Shown here: positions 45,929-55,607 of the stretch, piece after piece
Layout: the number at the start of each line of letters is the position of its first letter
Numbering within the stretch: the stretch's first letter is position 1
Source of the DNA: SZUA-35 sp963781035
Lineage (GTDB): Bacteria > Actinomycetota > Acidimicrobiia > Acidimicrobiales > SZUA-35
Reading direction: 5' to 3'
NCBI GenBank assembly: GCA_963781035.1
Contig: CAWAEN010000007.1
Span: forward strand, 558,001 to 622,000
Length of the DNA stretch: 64,000 nt
Notes under the pieces: generated by a model
The model's input: only the letters and a program-made list of their open reading frames with translations
The model's database searches: none
Told to the model about the DNA's origin: nothing
Position numbers and translations under genes: made by a program

Positions 45929-46525
45929 TCAGTTGCCGTCTCCGCGCCCGAGCGACTCGCCGCTCTCGAGTGCGTCGAGTGCGTCGGCCAGGCGCTTCGC
46001 CCGCGTCTCTTCGCGTTCTGACCGAATACAACGGGTAGAGCACCGCCCGCTTGGCCGAGTTCGAGAGCGCCTCGTACGCCTCCCGTGCTCGCTTGGACCC
46101 TCGCAGGGCCGACTCCAAGTCCGCCGGAACGATGAGCGCATCGACCGGCTCGAGCAACGACCATGCACCGTTCTCCTTCGCGACATCGACCGCTCGTAGT
46201 CCTGCGTCGGCCATCAGCTCCGACTCGGCGAGCTCGGCGACGTGCTGCTTGTTGATCTTCGACCACACGCTTCGAGGTTTCCGCGGCGTGAAGATCTGCT
46301 TGTAGCGCTCGCCGTCGATCGGCTTGACCTTGCTGTCGATCCAACCGAAACACAGCGCCTCTCGCACCGCGTCTTCCCAGCTGAGCCGACGCTTACCCGT
46401 TGACGCCGCTGGTAATAGATCAGCCACACGCCGTTGCACTTCGCGTGGTTCTTCTCGAGCCAGGAGCGCCATCCAGCCCGAGTCTTGGGATGGATCTCGC
46501 GAAGCTCAGAGTCGAACGAGGACAT
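45929..46525 (-). pseudogene. YdeI/OmdA-family protein, paralogue A (two frameshifts)
   Basis: Starts at the ATG at 46525 as SSFDSELREIHPKTRAGWRS. It changes frame at about 46400, continues GKRRLSWEDAVREALCFGW and KPRSVWSKINKQHVAEL, changes frame again at about 46015 and ends REETRAKRLADALDALE. All parts match the intact copy at 59962 closely (about 80-85 percent by eye). YdeI/OmdA-like proteins of about 190 residues are linked to bacteriocin protection. With two breaks this copy is dead or mis-sequenced. Confidence 0.75.
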
Positions 46526-46527
46526 CC

Positions 46528-46960
46528 TCAGCTCCGCTCGCTATCGGTCGCTCGAATCTGCCTTGCCAGCGCCTCGTCGGTGGCGAACAGCACACCTCGG
46601 TGGTTCATGAAGCTGGAATCCGCTCGATTCAGGTCGAGAGGGCCACCGTGCATGTCGGTGGCGACGGCACCGATTTCACGGAACAGACACGCAGTGGCCG
46701 CGAAGTCCCACAAGCTGCCGCCGCCGGTCAGCACGGGATACTTGAAGTAGCAGGCCGGCGGGCGCGGAACACTCCACAAGCGTTCATCACCACACCGCCG
46801 GTCGCGTGGAGCTGCAATCCGGTCAGGCCCATGTCTCGTGCGATCTGGCCCAGTGTGTCGACGACAACATCGTGGTCAGCCCTCGCGAGGAAGCTACGGT
46901 CGGCGAACACCGAGAGCACGTCTCCCCGGGGCCGCGGTTCGGTCGGCCAGGGACGGCGGT
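46528..46960 (-). pseudogene. CysQ/inositol-monophosphatase-like C-terminal fragment (frameshifted)
   Basis: Reads VFADRSFLARADHDVVVDTL and ATGGVVMNACGVF in one frame and, after a shift at about 46745-46760, CYFKYPVLTGGGSLWDFAAT, GAVATDMHGGPLDLNRADSS and FMNHRGVLFATDEALARQI. This is the C-terminal half of an IMPase/3'(2'),5'-bisphosphate nucleotidase-like enzyme. The metal-binding DPIDGT half is missing. The stop lies 3 bp from the YdeI start. From about 46960 to 47230 nothing intact is seen. Confidence 0.6.
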
Positions 46961-47230
46961 CACGAAATGCCCCGACCCCCAGAGATCGCGTGCAAACACG
47001 GGCCGCCTGGAGCACCACGACCTCGAGGTCGGCATCCATGTGGTCAGGCCCGGTCACGGGCGAACAATAGCGGCACGACCGTCCAGCCCGAGTTCAACAT
47101 GACCCGTGCCGCAAACGAGGCCGAAACGACGAAATCTCCGGCTCGGGAGAGGGGCTTTTGTGGTGTCGGGGGCGATCACAACCCTTCGATCCCGGACCGA
47201 ACGGCTCACTCGCACGGTGAGGAACGGGCC

Positions 47231-47557
47231 CTACCAATCGTCGTCATGATCGCTGAGGATCGCCGAGATGTCCTGAGCAAAGGCGAGAAGACGGACGACG
47301 TCGACATGGTTACTTCGTTCGAAATAGAACCAGCCACACGGGAACCCCTCGAGCCGGCCAGAGCGCAAAGCTGGAACACCACAGAGTTCACCAATACGCA
47401 CCGACCCCGTGCCCGGCATACGCCCGACCAGGTCCAGCACATCGATAGTTGCGTCGAAGAACCGCTCACCGAGATCATCGCCTCCAACCTCTCGGTAGTA
47501 GCGAACCCGATCAACCAGGTCGGACTCAGCGAGCGGTCGAAGTCGAACCTCGCTCAC
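47231..47557 (-). CDS. RelE/ParE-family toxin
   Basis: The GTG at 47557 starts 108 residues with the ParE/RelE pattern: RLRPLAESDLVDRVRYYREV, GDDLGERFFDATIDVLDLVG and the strand GFPCGWFYFERSNHVDVVRL. ParE toxins inhibit gyrase; RelE types cut mRNA at the ribosome. It follows the ParD-like antitoxin gene after 45 bp. It is intact. Confidence 0.85.
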   Translation of the reverse strand: MSEVRLRPLAESDLVDRVRYYREVGGDDLGERFFDATIDVLDLVGRMPGTGSVRIGELCGVPALRSGRLEGFPCGWFYFERSNHVDVVRLLAFAQDISAILSDHDDDW

Positions 47558-47602
47558 AAGGCAGAGCCGAGCGCACGACCACGAAGCTCACCGACGACAT
47601 CG

Positions 47603-47806
47603 TCACTCAACCGACGTCCCTCGCCAGAGCTCGAGCCCGTCCGCAATCAGCAAACGAAAACGACGAGCAGCCTCGTCCTGCTGGTCACGACGAATCAGAT
47701 CTCGCAAGTATTCACTCGTGTTTCCGTAGTCCCCCGAGCGGACCCGTTGATCGATGTAGGCCCGCAGCGACTCGCCTCCTGTGGACAGCGGTGTCGCTGA
47801 TGTCAT
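47603..47806 (-). CDS. ParD/CopG-type antitoxin
   Basis: From the ATG at 47806 come 67 residues: an N-terminal ribbon-helix-helix part (SLRAYIDQRVRSGDYGNTSE, YLRDLIRRDQQ) and a short toxin-binding tail. The gene order antitoxin-toxin and the spacing fit a ParDE module. The upstream region overlaps the possible divergent frame at 47811. Confidence 0.82.
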   Translation of the reverse strand: MTSATPLSTGGESLRAYIDQRVRSGDYGNTSEYLRDLIRRDQQDEAARRFRLLIADGLELWRGTSVE

Positions 47807-47810
47807 TCCG

Positions 47811-48326
47811 GTGGAGTCCGCCAGTGCCTCGGATACGGCGCCGACCAGCCCGACGTCTGAAACCACGACCGAGGACGTGGCCGTCGTCGAAGTCGAAGCT
47901 CTTTCTGTCTCTGATATCACGACTCTGACAGCTGGCCGGATCGAGATCGTGGAGGAATGGACCTTCGAGAGTGAGCGGTATCGAGTGACCCACGATCTCG
48001 CGTTCGCTTTGGAAGCTGGTGTCGTTCGCGAGCGAGTTGATGCGGCAGATCTCGCAGAGTTGCTGCTTGCACCCGCCGCCGAGTGGGGCAGAGTGCAGGA
48101 TGCGGAGTGTGCCGAGTCGGCGATCGCAGAAAACGAAGAGCCATCTGAGTCGGGGTGCGGCTCAGGTCAATTGGCCCAAATGCCGTTCCCCCTTTCATCA
48201 GCAACCATTGTCGTGTACCGTCCGACCATTCGCCCTGACCACTTTGGGTGGTTGCTGACCACGGACTGCCCCATTCGGCGTGGCCGTCTGGGAAGGAATA
48301 GCTGTGAACAGATTGCTTTTCCATGA
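47811..48326 (+). CDS. Doubtful acidic hypothetical protein upstream of the NRPS-like operon
   Basis: An open frame from the GTG at 47811 (or 47781) gives an acidic, Ser/Thr-rich beginning and RIEIVEEWTFESERYRVTHD around 47935-47998, with codon choice only partly like real genes here. Its last 20 bases overlap the adenylation-domain gene in another frame. No family is recognised. If false, 47811-48303 is a 490-bp region holding only the promoters of the ParDE and NRPS-like operons. Confidence 0.25.
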   Translation: MESASASDTAPTSPTSETTTEDVAVVEVEALSVSDITTLTAGRIEIVEEWTFESERYRVTHDLAFALEAGVVRERVDAADLAELLLAPAAEWGRVQDAECAESAIAENEEPSESGCGSGQLAQMPFPLSSATIVVYRPTIRPDHFGWLLTTDCPIRRGRLGRNSCEQIAFP

Positions 48327-49904
48327 CCTCGACAGGTGGGCCGAGAAGGACCCGAGCTCAGCAGCGATCTGCCATCCAGATGCCCGAGGGCAGCTACTCG
48401 AGGTGAGCTACGGGGACCTCCTGACGCGGTCAAACCAGATCGCCAACCTGCTCGCGGACACCGGTGTGCAACACGGCGATCTGGTGGCGATCTGCGCCCC
48501 GAAGGGACCCGACGCCATCGCTGCGATGGTGGGCGTCGCCAAAGCCGGTGCTGCCTACGTGCCGCTCGATCCTGACTCGCCGACGGCGCGCATCGGCTTG
48601 ATCCTCGGCGAAGCCGAGCCAGCGGTGTTGTTGGCGACTGCAGAGGGCGCGGCAGCAGTGGAAGCGGCGACGGACCTCGACCGACCGCCTCACATCGGAG
48701 CGCTTGACGACCCCGACGGCGGGCACAGTCAGTGGTCCGTTGCCCCTGCCTTCACGGGCCGCGACGTGGCAGCTGCCGACAGCTCGTACCACCCAAGCGG
48801 CGAACTCTCCGACGGCGATCTCGCCCACGTGCTGTTCACGTCGGGCTCCACCGGTGTGCCCAAGGGCGTGATGATCACCCATCGCAACGCCGTCAGCTTC
48901 GTCGATTGGGCCTCCCACCATTTCGGTTACACCAGCGGCGACCGGGTGTCGGGCCATTCCCCGCTTCACTTCGACCTGTCGACCTTCGACATCTTCGGCG
49001 CGTTCGCGGCAGGTGCCACCCTTCATCCGGTGCCGTCTGCGGTCAACATCAACCCGGCAGATCTGGCCGCGTTCATTCGCGATCGAAGGCTCACCCAGTG
49101 GTTCTCCGTACCAACGGCACTGAATCATCTCGTTCGGTTCGACGTGATCGAAGACGGAGACTTCCCCGAACTCGAGCGGCTGATGTGGTGCGGCGAGGTC
49201 CTCCCGACACCCACCCTCATCCACCTGATGGAGCGCCTTCCCCACGTCCAGTTCACCAACCTCTATGGACCCACCGAGGCCACGATCGCCAGCAGTTGGT
49301 ACCACGTCGCAGAGGCACCGTCCGACCCGACGGCCGACATTCCGATCGGGCGAGCATGCGCCGGCGAAGCATTGCTGGTCCTGGCCGACGATGGCAGTGA
49401 GGCCGACGACGACGAGATCGGCGACCTCTACATCGAAGGCGTCGGACTCAGCCCTGGATACTGGCGGAACGAGGAAAAGCTGCGGCTGCGTTCCGCACGG
49501 ACCTCCGACCGGAACGACGCCTCTACGACACCGGGGACCTGGCCCGACGTCGAGCCGACGGCGAGATCCTGTTCGTCGGACGACGCGACTCACAGATCAA
49601 GAGTCGCGGCTACCGCATCGAGCTAGGAGAGATCGAAACCGCGCTGCGCACCGTCGACGGCATCGACGATTCGGCTGTGGTCGCGATCGAGACCGGTGGC
49701 TTGGACGGCACCATCATCTGCGGCGCCTACGTCGCGGCCGAAGGCACGAAACCTGCCGCGGCGGTCAAGCGACTGTCCGCCATCATCCCGAAGTACATGA
49801 TCCCTCAGAAGTGGCTTCGTCTCGATGAACTCCCGAAGAACGTCAACGGCAAGATAGACCGGCCAGCGCTCCGTGATTCGTTCGCGGCTCTGGTGAAGGG
49901 CTAG
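48304..49904 (+). CDS. Stand-alone NRPS adenylation domain protein (one frameshift)
   Basis: The GTG at 48304 follows AAGGA. Core motifs in order: A3 LFTSGSTGVPKGVMITHRN, A4 FDLSTFDIFGAF, A5 NLYGPTEATIASS, A6 GDLYIEGVGLSPGYW, a frame change at about 49480, A7 YDTGDLARR, A8 RDSQIKSRGYRIELGEIE and A10 PKNVNGKIDRPAL. Such domains activate an amino acid as AMP ester and load it on a carrier protein. No carrier or condensation domain is fused; a separate carrier gene lies 2 kb downstream. Substrate not predicted. It is the first gene of a five-gene operon. Confidence 0.88.
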
Positions 49905-49910
49905 GCCGCC

Positions 49911-50834
49911 ATGTCGGGGACGGGACTGCGCGTGATTCTGGCGGCTGAGGAGGCCGCAGGAGCCCGAACGCTGCGCTTGCTCGAGAAGTCGCCCCACCAC
50001 CTCGTCGCTGTGGCAGCCAAGCCCGTCGCGAGCGACGCTCCCTCGGGCGCCAGCCCGACTCTCCTGGAGCGGGCGGCCGCTGCCGGAGCCGCCACCTTCG
50101 ACTCCCGGATGCTCCGGACGGCCGACATAGTGCCCGAGCTGCGTGAGCTGGCGCCCGATGTCCTGCTCAACGTCCACAGCCTCTACAAGGTGCACCCCGC
50201 AGTGGTGGAGGTGTTCAGCGTCGGCGCATGGAACCTCCACCCGGGACCGCTGCCCGAGGCCGCCGGCATCAACGTGCCGAGTTGGGCGATCGCCGACGGC
50301 TTCCAGGAGCACGGTGTCACGGTCCATGCCATGACCGAGAACTACGACGAGGGTGCCATCGCCTACGAAGAACGTTTCCCTCTGCGCGATGGCGCCACGG
50401 GTTTGACGCTCTCGGCCGAGTGCGCCACCCGTGGTCTCGGTCTGATCAGATCGCTGATCCAGCAGCTCGCCGATGACCCCTCGGCGGTACCCCACATCAC
50501 GCAGGACCTGACCGCGCAGCGCTATTACGGCCTCGGTCAGCCGAACGACGGGGTCATTGATTGGCAGCAAGCGGCCTCGAAGATCGAGGCGCACGTTCGT
50601 GCTGCTGATTTTCGTCCGTTCGAAGGGCCATGGAAGCCCCCGAAGGCGTGCGTCGGCGGAGAGCTGATCGGATTGGTCAAGGTGCAGGTCGGCGACGAAG
50701 TGGCACCCGGAACCCAGGCCGGCCAGCTCGCCGTGTTCGACGGTCGGACGGCCGTGGCGGCGGACGACCGTTGGGTGCATCTCGTCGAGACCGAACAGTT
50801 GCCAAGATGCGATCAAGAAACAGCGAAGGTGTGA
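49911..50834 (+). CDS. Formyltransferase (methionyl-tRNA formyltransferase-like) of the NRPS-like operon
   Basis: From the ATG at 49911, six bases after the adenylation stop, come 307 residues with the formyl_trans_N fold: LAPDVLLNVHSLYKVHP, WNLHPGPLPEAAGINVPSWA, HGVTVHAMTENYDEGAIAYE, and a C-terminal OB-like domain (RYYGLGQPNDGVIDWQQAAS, PKACVGGELIGLV). Homologues transfer a formyl group from N10-formyl-tetrahydrofolate to an amine; in natural-product clusters they formylate the amino acid or hydroxylated amine. Its TGA overlaps the next ATG. It is intact. Confidence 0.85.
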   Translation: MSGTGLRVILAAEEAAGARTLRLLEKSPHHLVAVAAKPVASDAPSGASPTLLERAAAAGAATFDSRMLRTADIVPELRELAPDVLLNVHSLYKVHPAVVEVFSVGAWNLHPGPLPEAAGINVPSWAIADGFQEHGVTVHAMTENYDEGAIAYEERFPLRDGATGLTLSAECATRGLGLIRSLIQQLADDPSAVPHITQDLTAQRYYGLGQPNDGVIDWQQAASKIEAHVRAADFRPFEGPWKPPKACVGGELIGLVKVQVGDEVAPGTQAGQLAVFDGRTAVAADDRWVHLVETEQLPRCDQETAKV

Positions 50835-51865
50835 TGCCGATGAGCAGCCGGTTCCAGGTCTTCTCGACCTGCCCTCAATCTTCGAAGGTCGAGCAGCGGC
50901 TCTATCTCGAACGGGTGGCCGACGTCTCTCGATGGTCCGAACGCCACGGCTACACGGGCATGCTGGTCTATTACGACCACAGCCTGGTCGACCCGTGGAT
51001 CGTCGCCGTTGAGGTGCTGAGGGCAACGGAGCGCCTCTGTCCGCTCATCGCGGTACAGCCCGCGACCATGCACCCGCACAGCGTCGCCAAGCTGATCGCC
51101 TCGATGGCGCACCTGTACGAGCGCCCGCTGTTCCTCAACATGATCGCTGGTGGCTTCGTGGGCGACCTCACCTCGATCGGCGACCACACCCCTCACGATC
51201 GACGCTACGACCGCTTGCGTGAATTCACCGACATCGTCATGGCCCTCACCGCCGGCGACACCCTGACGACCGCGGGCGACTGGTACGAGACGAACGACCT
51301 CAAGCTCGCACCGTCGGTCCCCGAAGCGCTGAGACCCCGGCTGCTGATGTCGGGCTCCTCGCCAGCGAGTCTGGCCACTGCGACAGCGCTAGGGGCCACT
51401 GCCATCCAGTACCCGCAGCCCCCGGGCCAAGCAGCCGACCGCCCTGACGGCACCGACACCGGCATAAGAGTCGGCATCGTGGCGCGCGAGGACTCCGAGC
51501 AGGCGTGGCGCGTGGCCCACGATCGCTTCCCGCCGAATCGCCGCGGCGAGCTGATGCATCAGATGGCGATGACCCGCTCGGATTCGCAGTGGCACAGGAC
51601 CCTTTCCGAACTGGCCACCAGCTCGGCCGAAGAAGCCAACCCCTACTGGCTCGGCCCCTTCGAGAGCTACGACACCTTCTGCCCCTACCTCGTAGGTTCC
51701 TACAACCAGGTCGCGGAGGAGGTGGCCGAGTACTGGGCTGACGGACACCGGACCGTGATCCTCGACATCCCACCCTCTGAGGACGAGCTGGCGCACACCC
51801 GCCAGGTCTTCGACCGCGCCGAAGCTCTCGTGGTCGCAGGCGTGACCCGAAAGGACGCACCATGA
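50834..51865 (+). CDS. MupA/Atu3671-type FMN-dependent luciferase-like monooxygenase
   Basis: The ATG at 50834 overlaps the formyltransferase stop (TGATG). The 343 residues are a bacterial-luciferase-like barrel: RFQVFSTCPQSSKVEQRLYL, WSERHGYTGMLVYYDHSLVD, ERPLFLNMIAGGFVGDLTSI, YDRLREFTDIVMALTAGD and LLMSGSSPASLATATALGAT. The nearest type is the natural-product LLM usually fused into NRPS modules; it probably oxidises the carrier-bound amino acid. It is intact and coupled to the carrier gene by ATGA. Confidence 0.85.
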   Translation: MPMSSRFQVFSTCPQSSKVEQRLYLERVADVSRWSERHGYTGMLVYYDHSLVDPWIVAVEVLRATERLCPLIAVQPATMHPHSVAKLIASMAHLYERPLFLNMIAGGFVGDLTSIGDHTPHDRRYDRLREFTDIVMALTAGDTLTTAGDWYETNDLKLAPSVPEALRPRLLMSGSSPASLATATALGATAIQYPQPPGQAADRPDGTDTGIRVGIVAREDSEQAWRVAHDRFPPNRRGELMHQMAMTRSDSQWHRTLSELATSSAEEANPYWLGPFESYDTFCPYLVGSYNQVAEEVAEYWADGHRTVILDIPPSEDELAHTRQVFDRAEALVVAGVTRKDAP

Positions 51866-52119
51866 ATGCGGACGACATCATCGAGATCCTGGAGGATCGC
51901 CTGTTCATCGAGACCGAAGGGCCCGAAGAGGACCTGATCGCGAGCGGCGAGTTTGACTCACTCAAGTTCGTCGAGCTCCTCCTCGCAGTCGAGGAAATAT
52001 CGGGCGCTCGCATCTCACCCCAGGACCTCGATCTCGACGACCTACGAACCCCAACCACCATCGCCAAGGCCTTCACCGAAGCCATCGAGTCCGGCCGGAA
52101 AGGAAGCCCCCATGGCTGA
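51862..52119 (+). CDS. Acyl/peptidyl carrier protein
   Basis: The ATG at 51862 overlaps the monooxygenase stop. The 85 residues fold as a carrier protein, with the phosphopantetheine serine as Ser33 in GEFDSLKFVELLLAVEE. It is the probable partner of the adenylation protein at 48304 and ends a few bases past the start of the GNAT gene. Confidence 0.92.
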   Translation: MNADDIIEILEDRLFIETEGPEEDLIASGEFDSLKFVELLLAVEEISGARISPQDLDLDDLRTPTTIAKAFTEAIESGRKGSPHG

Positions 52120-53330
52120 CCGAGCGACGACCGAACCGTCGACCCGCCATATCCGAGAACTCACCATCGACGATCTCGACGCGCTCTCGCGTCTCTTCCT
52201 GCGTCGGCACACCCACGACCCTCGGAGCGACGCGGAACTCATTGCGGCATACCGCGAGGACTTCGGCCCGATGTTCGTCGAGCGAGTGGAGGGGACGAAG
52301 GCATCACCATCGCTCGTGTACGAGGAGGACGGCGTCCCCGAAGCCATGATCGCCGTCGCTGCCCGACGCTTCGTGTATCGCGGCGAGCCCGTCACCGGCG
52401 CAGTGACCACGATGCTCCTTGCCTCTGAGAAGGCCAGGAAGTCTCTCGCAGGTGTCCGTCTGGCTAGAGCTGCGCTGGAGGGGCCCCAGGACTTCACCTT
52501 CGTCGACCAGTCCAACGAACGCCGGCCGCCAGACTCTGCGCGCTGCCGGGGCACACAACATCGCCCCCTACTCCGTGAGATGGGTCACGACGCTGCGGCC
52601 CGGCGCCATCAAGCTCAAGCGGCTCAGCGGTCGGCTCTTTCGAGGCAAGGCACCAGGTGTTCGCGATCGCTTGATGACAAGCTTCTCCAAGAACGAGCGC
52701 CGATTGCCGACCAACCTCGCGTCGCGCCTCGTGAGACAGCCTCGCGAACGCCCGGACGGTCTCGTCACCGACGAGCTGACGATCGAGGACGTCGCCGAAC
52801 ACGGCCCACGCCTCACCGAGCGATTCGATCTCGCACCCGACTTCGGCCATCGACCCTTCGTCGAGCAGTCCTGGAATCTCTTGCCCCTGGTGCACTCGGC
52901 GGAGGCCACCTCCAAGGTCGCGGTCCGTTCACGACGCGGCGCGCTCCTGGGTTGGTACGTGCTCTACGCGCCGCGAGAAGGCGAAGCGGAACTCGTCCAG
53001 CTCGTCGCACAGCCCGAGGCGCAGGCTCGGGTGCTGACGCTGGTCTTCCACGATGCGCTGGAACGCGGCGCGACCACCGTTCGCGGCGACGCTCCACCGC
53101 ATCTGCTGTTCGACCTGAGTGCCCTCGGATGCACCCTCTACTGCAGGTCGTCGGCGATGTCTGCTCATTCGAACGTCGACGACTCGTTCGTGGAGGCATT
53201 CCGGCGCTCTTCAGCGCTCGTGACAGGCATGGAGGGCGAGCATCTCCTGGCCCCGGCTTCTCTCTATCCAGGTAGTTCCGCGTCCTATCCCGATAGTTCC
53301 GCGTCGCGTGCACACCGCCGACCCTTCTGA
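52112..53330 (+). CDS. GNAT-like acyltransferase protein of the NRPS-like operon (one frameshift)
   Basis: The ATG at 52112 overlaps the carrier gene by 8 bp. Residues 1-135 (HIRELTIDDLDALSRLFLRR up to LEGPQDFTFVDQSNE) are in one frame. At about 52520 the frame shifts by one and continues RQTLRAAGAHNIAPYSVRWV, HRPFVEQSWNLLPLVHS, RRGALLGWYVLYAP to the end (about 405 residues). The two halves look like tandem GNAT-type folds. It may acylate or release the carrier-bound product. The C-terminus holds a short repeat (PGSSASYPDSSAS). Confidence 0.7.
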
Positions 53331-53737
53331 CCACCCCGACTTGCCCGAGATCGAGGGACGGGGGCTGCGCCCCGCGTCGGATGTGTGAGCCGCGACGACG
53401 TGCTAGACGGACTTGAGCGTGCCGAGAACGCGTCGCTGCAGGTCACAGCCTTGCGGGCGGTACGGCGTGGGCGCCTCGTTGCGATCGAGCTCGTCCACCA
53501 GGATGCGTGGGCGGCCGACCACGACCGCTCCGGGTTCGCAATCGCGGGCCGAAGAACATCACGCCACTCGGCGCATCCAGCGTCGTCCTGCGTTAGCCAG
53601 ATGCCATTGGCAACGCGACACTCCTGCGACTGCAGAGGTGACCGACGGAGTCCAGCCGACTGTGCGATGGAGTTGGAGCTGTGAGCCTGGGCGAAACAAG
53701 GTGCAGCTTGGCTTGAAGCACTGCGGAATGATCGACC
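53331..53737. other. About 400 bp without an intact gene
   Basis: No convincing gene. The minus strand ends a frame at 53403 (VVVGRPRILVDELDRNEAPT, then YRPQGCDLQRRVLGTL), which reads like part of a small protein; upstream it meets a stop at about 53555 and would need a frameshift to reach MFFGPRLR. A hairpin-forming sequence shared with 55381 lies at 53590-53616. Confidence 0.4.
53590..53616. repeat. Hairpin sequence with 16-bp core repeated at 55381
   Basis: GCGTTAGCCAGATGCCATTGGCAACGC (written here as one 27-base site) can fold into a stem GCGTT-GCCA / TGGC-AACGC with an unpaired A. Its core GCCAGATGCCATTGGC recurs at 55381-55396, and the following AACGCGACAC recurs 11 bp further on there. 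Both copies lie in gene-free gaps. Confidence 0.6.
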
Positions 53738-54753
53738 TCATGGAATCGCCTCTTCTCGGCGGTGTGCGTCAGACAACTCGGCGAGCCTGTCCAGATCGAG
53801 CTCGTCAGACGTCACCGCGGCGACCTTGCAGTTCGTGAGTGCCTGAAGTGTTGCAGTACGGGCACCGCCTTCGAGCACCGCCCGCTCGCCGAGCACCGCT
53901 CCCGGTCCGAGCTCGGCCAGCTCTTCACCGCCGACCTCGACCAAGAGCACTCCGTTGAGCAGAAGGAACAGCTCATCGCTGAACGCGCCCTGCTCGACGA
54001 GAGCGGAACCCTTCTTCACCCGGCGAATTGTGGGCTTCTCCCTTCGCCGCATGATCGAGTCCTGGAGCTGGCGTTCGAGAAGGCCTTCAACCTCGGTGAC
54101 GAGCGCCGGCGAATCCTCGTTGCCCCACGGGGTGCGCCGTCCGAACGACGTGTTCATCCAATCCTTGTATGCGGCGACGCTGCTCTTGGCGACAAGCGCT
54201 CCGTTGTGGTCGAATACCCAATGGCGGGGGAAGCCTGAAGCACCCACCATCTCCGAGCGATGGGTGCCGTCAGACCTGATCGTCAGCTCGAGCGTCGTCC
54301 ACACAGTCGGAGCCAAGCATTGAATGAACGGCGGATGTTTTACGGCACGAGGCATCGGCGCACCGGTTCGTCCGCCGACGGTCTGCCTGAAGGTCACCGA
54401 CGCTCGGACATCTCGGGTTCGCCCTGGAGGTCATGCAGCTTGATCGCGGGAATCGTGATCGAACCGACCCCAAGTCCAACCGTGGTGCCCCCGATCACGC
54501 CACCGCCGCAATAACCCGACCCGATGATGTCCCCCAGTTCGTCGACGTCGACGAACGCTCGTAGCTGATTGGCGAACCGGAATCTGTCGTCGGCTCGGAG
54601 CTCCTCGACCGCCGCCGGAACATCGTCGCCCAGCTGATGTGGTGGCGGTGGATCATGGTGCGCCATCTTCATACGCGTCGCAATCTTGCCCATGCCCTCC
54701 AACAGGTCCGACGGAATCCACGACACTGTCGTGATGCTGCGTTCGATGCGCAT
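53738..54753 (-). CDS. Cyclic nucleotide-binding domain protein (one frameshift)
   Basis: From the ATG at 54753 (behind AGGGG) the N-terminal part reads SITTVSWIPSDLLEGM, DRFRFANQLRAFVDVD and GGGVIGGTTVGLGVGSITIP. After one missing base at about 54397 it continues VTFRQTVGGRTGAP, TVWTTLELTIRSDGTHRSEM, SFGRRTPWGNEDSPALVTEV and a C-terminal cNMP domain (SALVEQGAFSDELFLLLNGV, LGPGAVLGERAVLEGGARTA). The joined order matches a known actinobacterial protein type of about 330-340 residues. The role is probably cAMP- or redox-sensing regulation. Confidence 0.8.
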
Positions 54754-54935
54754 GATGTCCCCTTTGAACGGTCGATACGTCAACTCTGCGCCGCGTCAGT
54801 GCTCCGGTCGACTGTGCATGGCCGTCGATCATGTGCGGGCCAACCCCACCCGTTTCGGGCGCCAACACGCTGGTCGGGGAAGTAAAGGTGGGTCAGACTG
54901 CCGACAGCCAACCACCAGAATTGGAGGCACCTCGA

Positions 54936-55118
54936 ATGACGATCTCCGTGTTCCTCGCCGATGACAACCTCATCGTTCGTGAAGGTGTGAAGGCGCTGCT
55001 CGAGCTCGAGGACGACTTCGAGATCGTGGGTCAAGGTGCCGACTTCGACGAGCTCGTCGAGGGAGCCGAGGCTGAAAACCCACAGGTGATCGTGACCGAT
55101 ATCCGGAAGCCGGGCTGA
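54936..55118 (+). pseudogene. LuxR-type response regulator, receiver-domain stub (60 codons)
   Basis: The ATG at 54936 has a good ribosome-binding site (TTGGAGG). The 60 residues begin a receiver domain: ISVFLADDNLIVREGVKALL and, at the phospho-acceptor, VIVTDIRKPG, where the frame stops. NarL/LuxR-type regulators normally continue VTDIRMPPT... for another 150 residues with a helix-turn-helix. The remainder is gone, so this is a deletion product. A truncated receiver could still be translated. Confidence 0.7.
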
Positions 55119-55607
55119 CCGCCGTTCGTGCCGGCCATTTGCAGAACGCTTGCAGCCGCGACACCCCGCCAGAGCCCAGGCCTCTGACCAGGGGAAACGT
55201 GGACCCTCGAAAAGGACGTGAGACAACAGCCCCCACACCCACCGAAACCACGAAACCCCAGGTCACAGCCCTGCCTCATCTCGAGCGGGCAATTCCTGCG
55301 TCACCCGGTAACCAGTGCCCCGGAACGGCATCCTGGCGACTACCGAAGCCGCTCCCTACCGCTCGATGCCGCCCCAAGGCGCCAGATGCCATTGGCGAAC
55401 TATGAGCAACGCGACACCCCGCCGGCGTCCGGAAGCGGATCACGCCGGGAGCAGTTCGCCGTCCCGGGCGATTTCGTCCAGGACGCCGAGCACCACATCG
55501 ACATCACCTTCACGTCAGGAAATCGGCGCAGTATGACGGCCTGATCAAGGAGTACCGAAGCGCCGCCTGACCAGGGACGACACAGTTTCTGGCCCCATAG
55601 CGCTCAC
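55119..55607. other. About 490 bp without an intact gene; short repeats and start of duplication B
   Basis: The DNA has related short repeats: GCGACACCCCGCC at 55158 and 55420, and GCCAGATGCCATTGGC at 55381 (also at 53596). From 55501 it is the start of duplication B, including YDGLIKEYRSAA and a stop at 55568-55570, the 3' end of a lost gene. The stretch before it (EQFAVPGDFVQDAEHHIDIT at about 55457-55516) may belong to that gene. Confidence 0.4.

Noticed and set aside
49623..51026. 467-codon minus-strand open frame
   Set aside because: Antisense of the adenylation, formyltransferase and monooxygenase genes, all of which have strong motifs and overlapping starts and stops.
53590..53616. 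Integron attC site
   Set aside because: The hairpin with a bulged base is suggestive, but the ends do not match the RYYYAAC/GTTRRRY rule, the site is far too short, and no integrase gene or cassette array is present.
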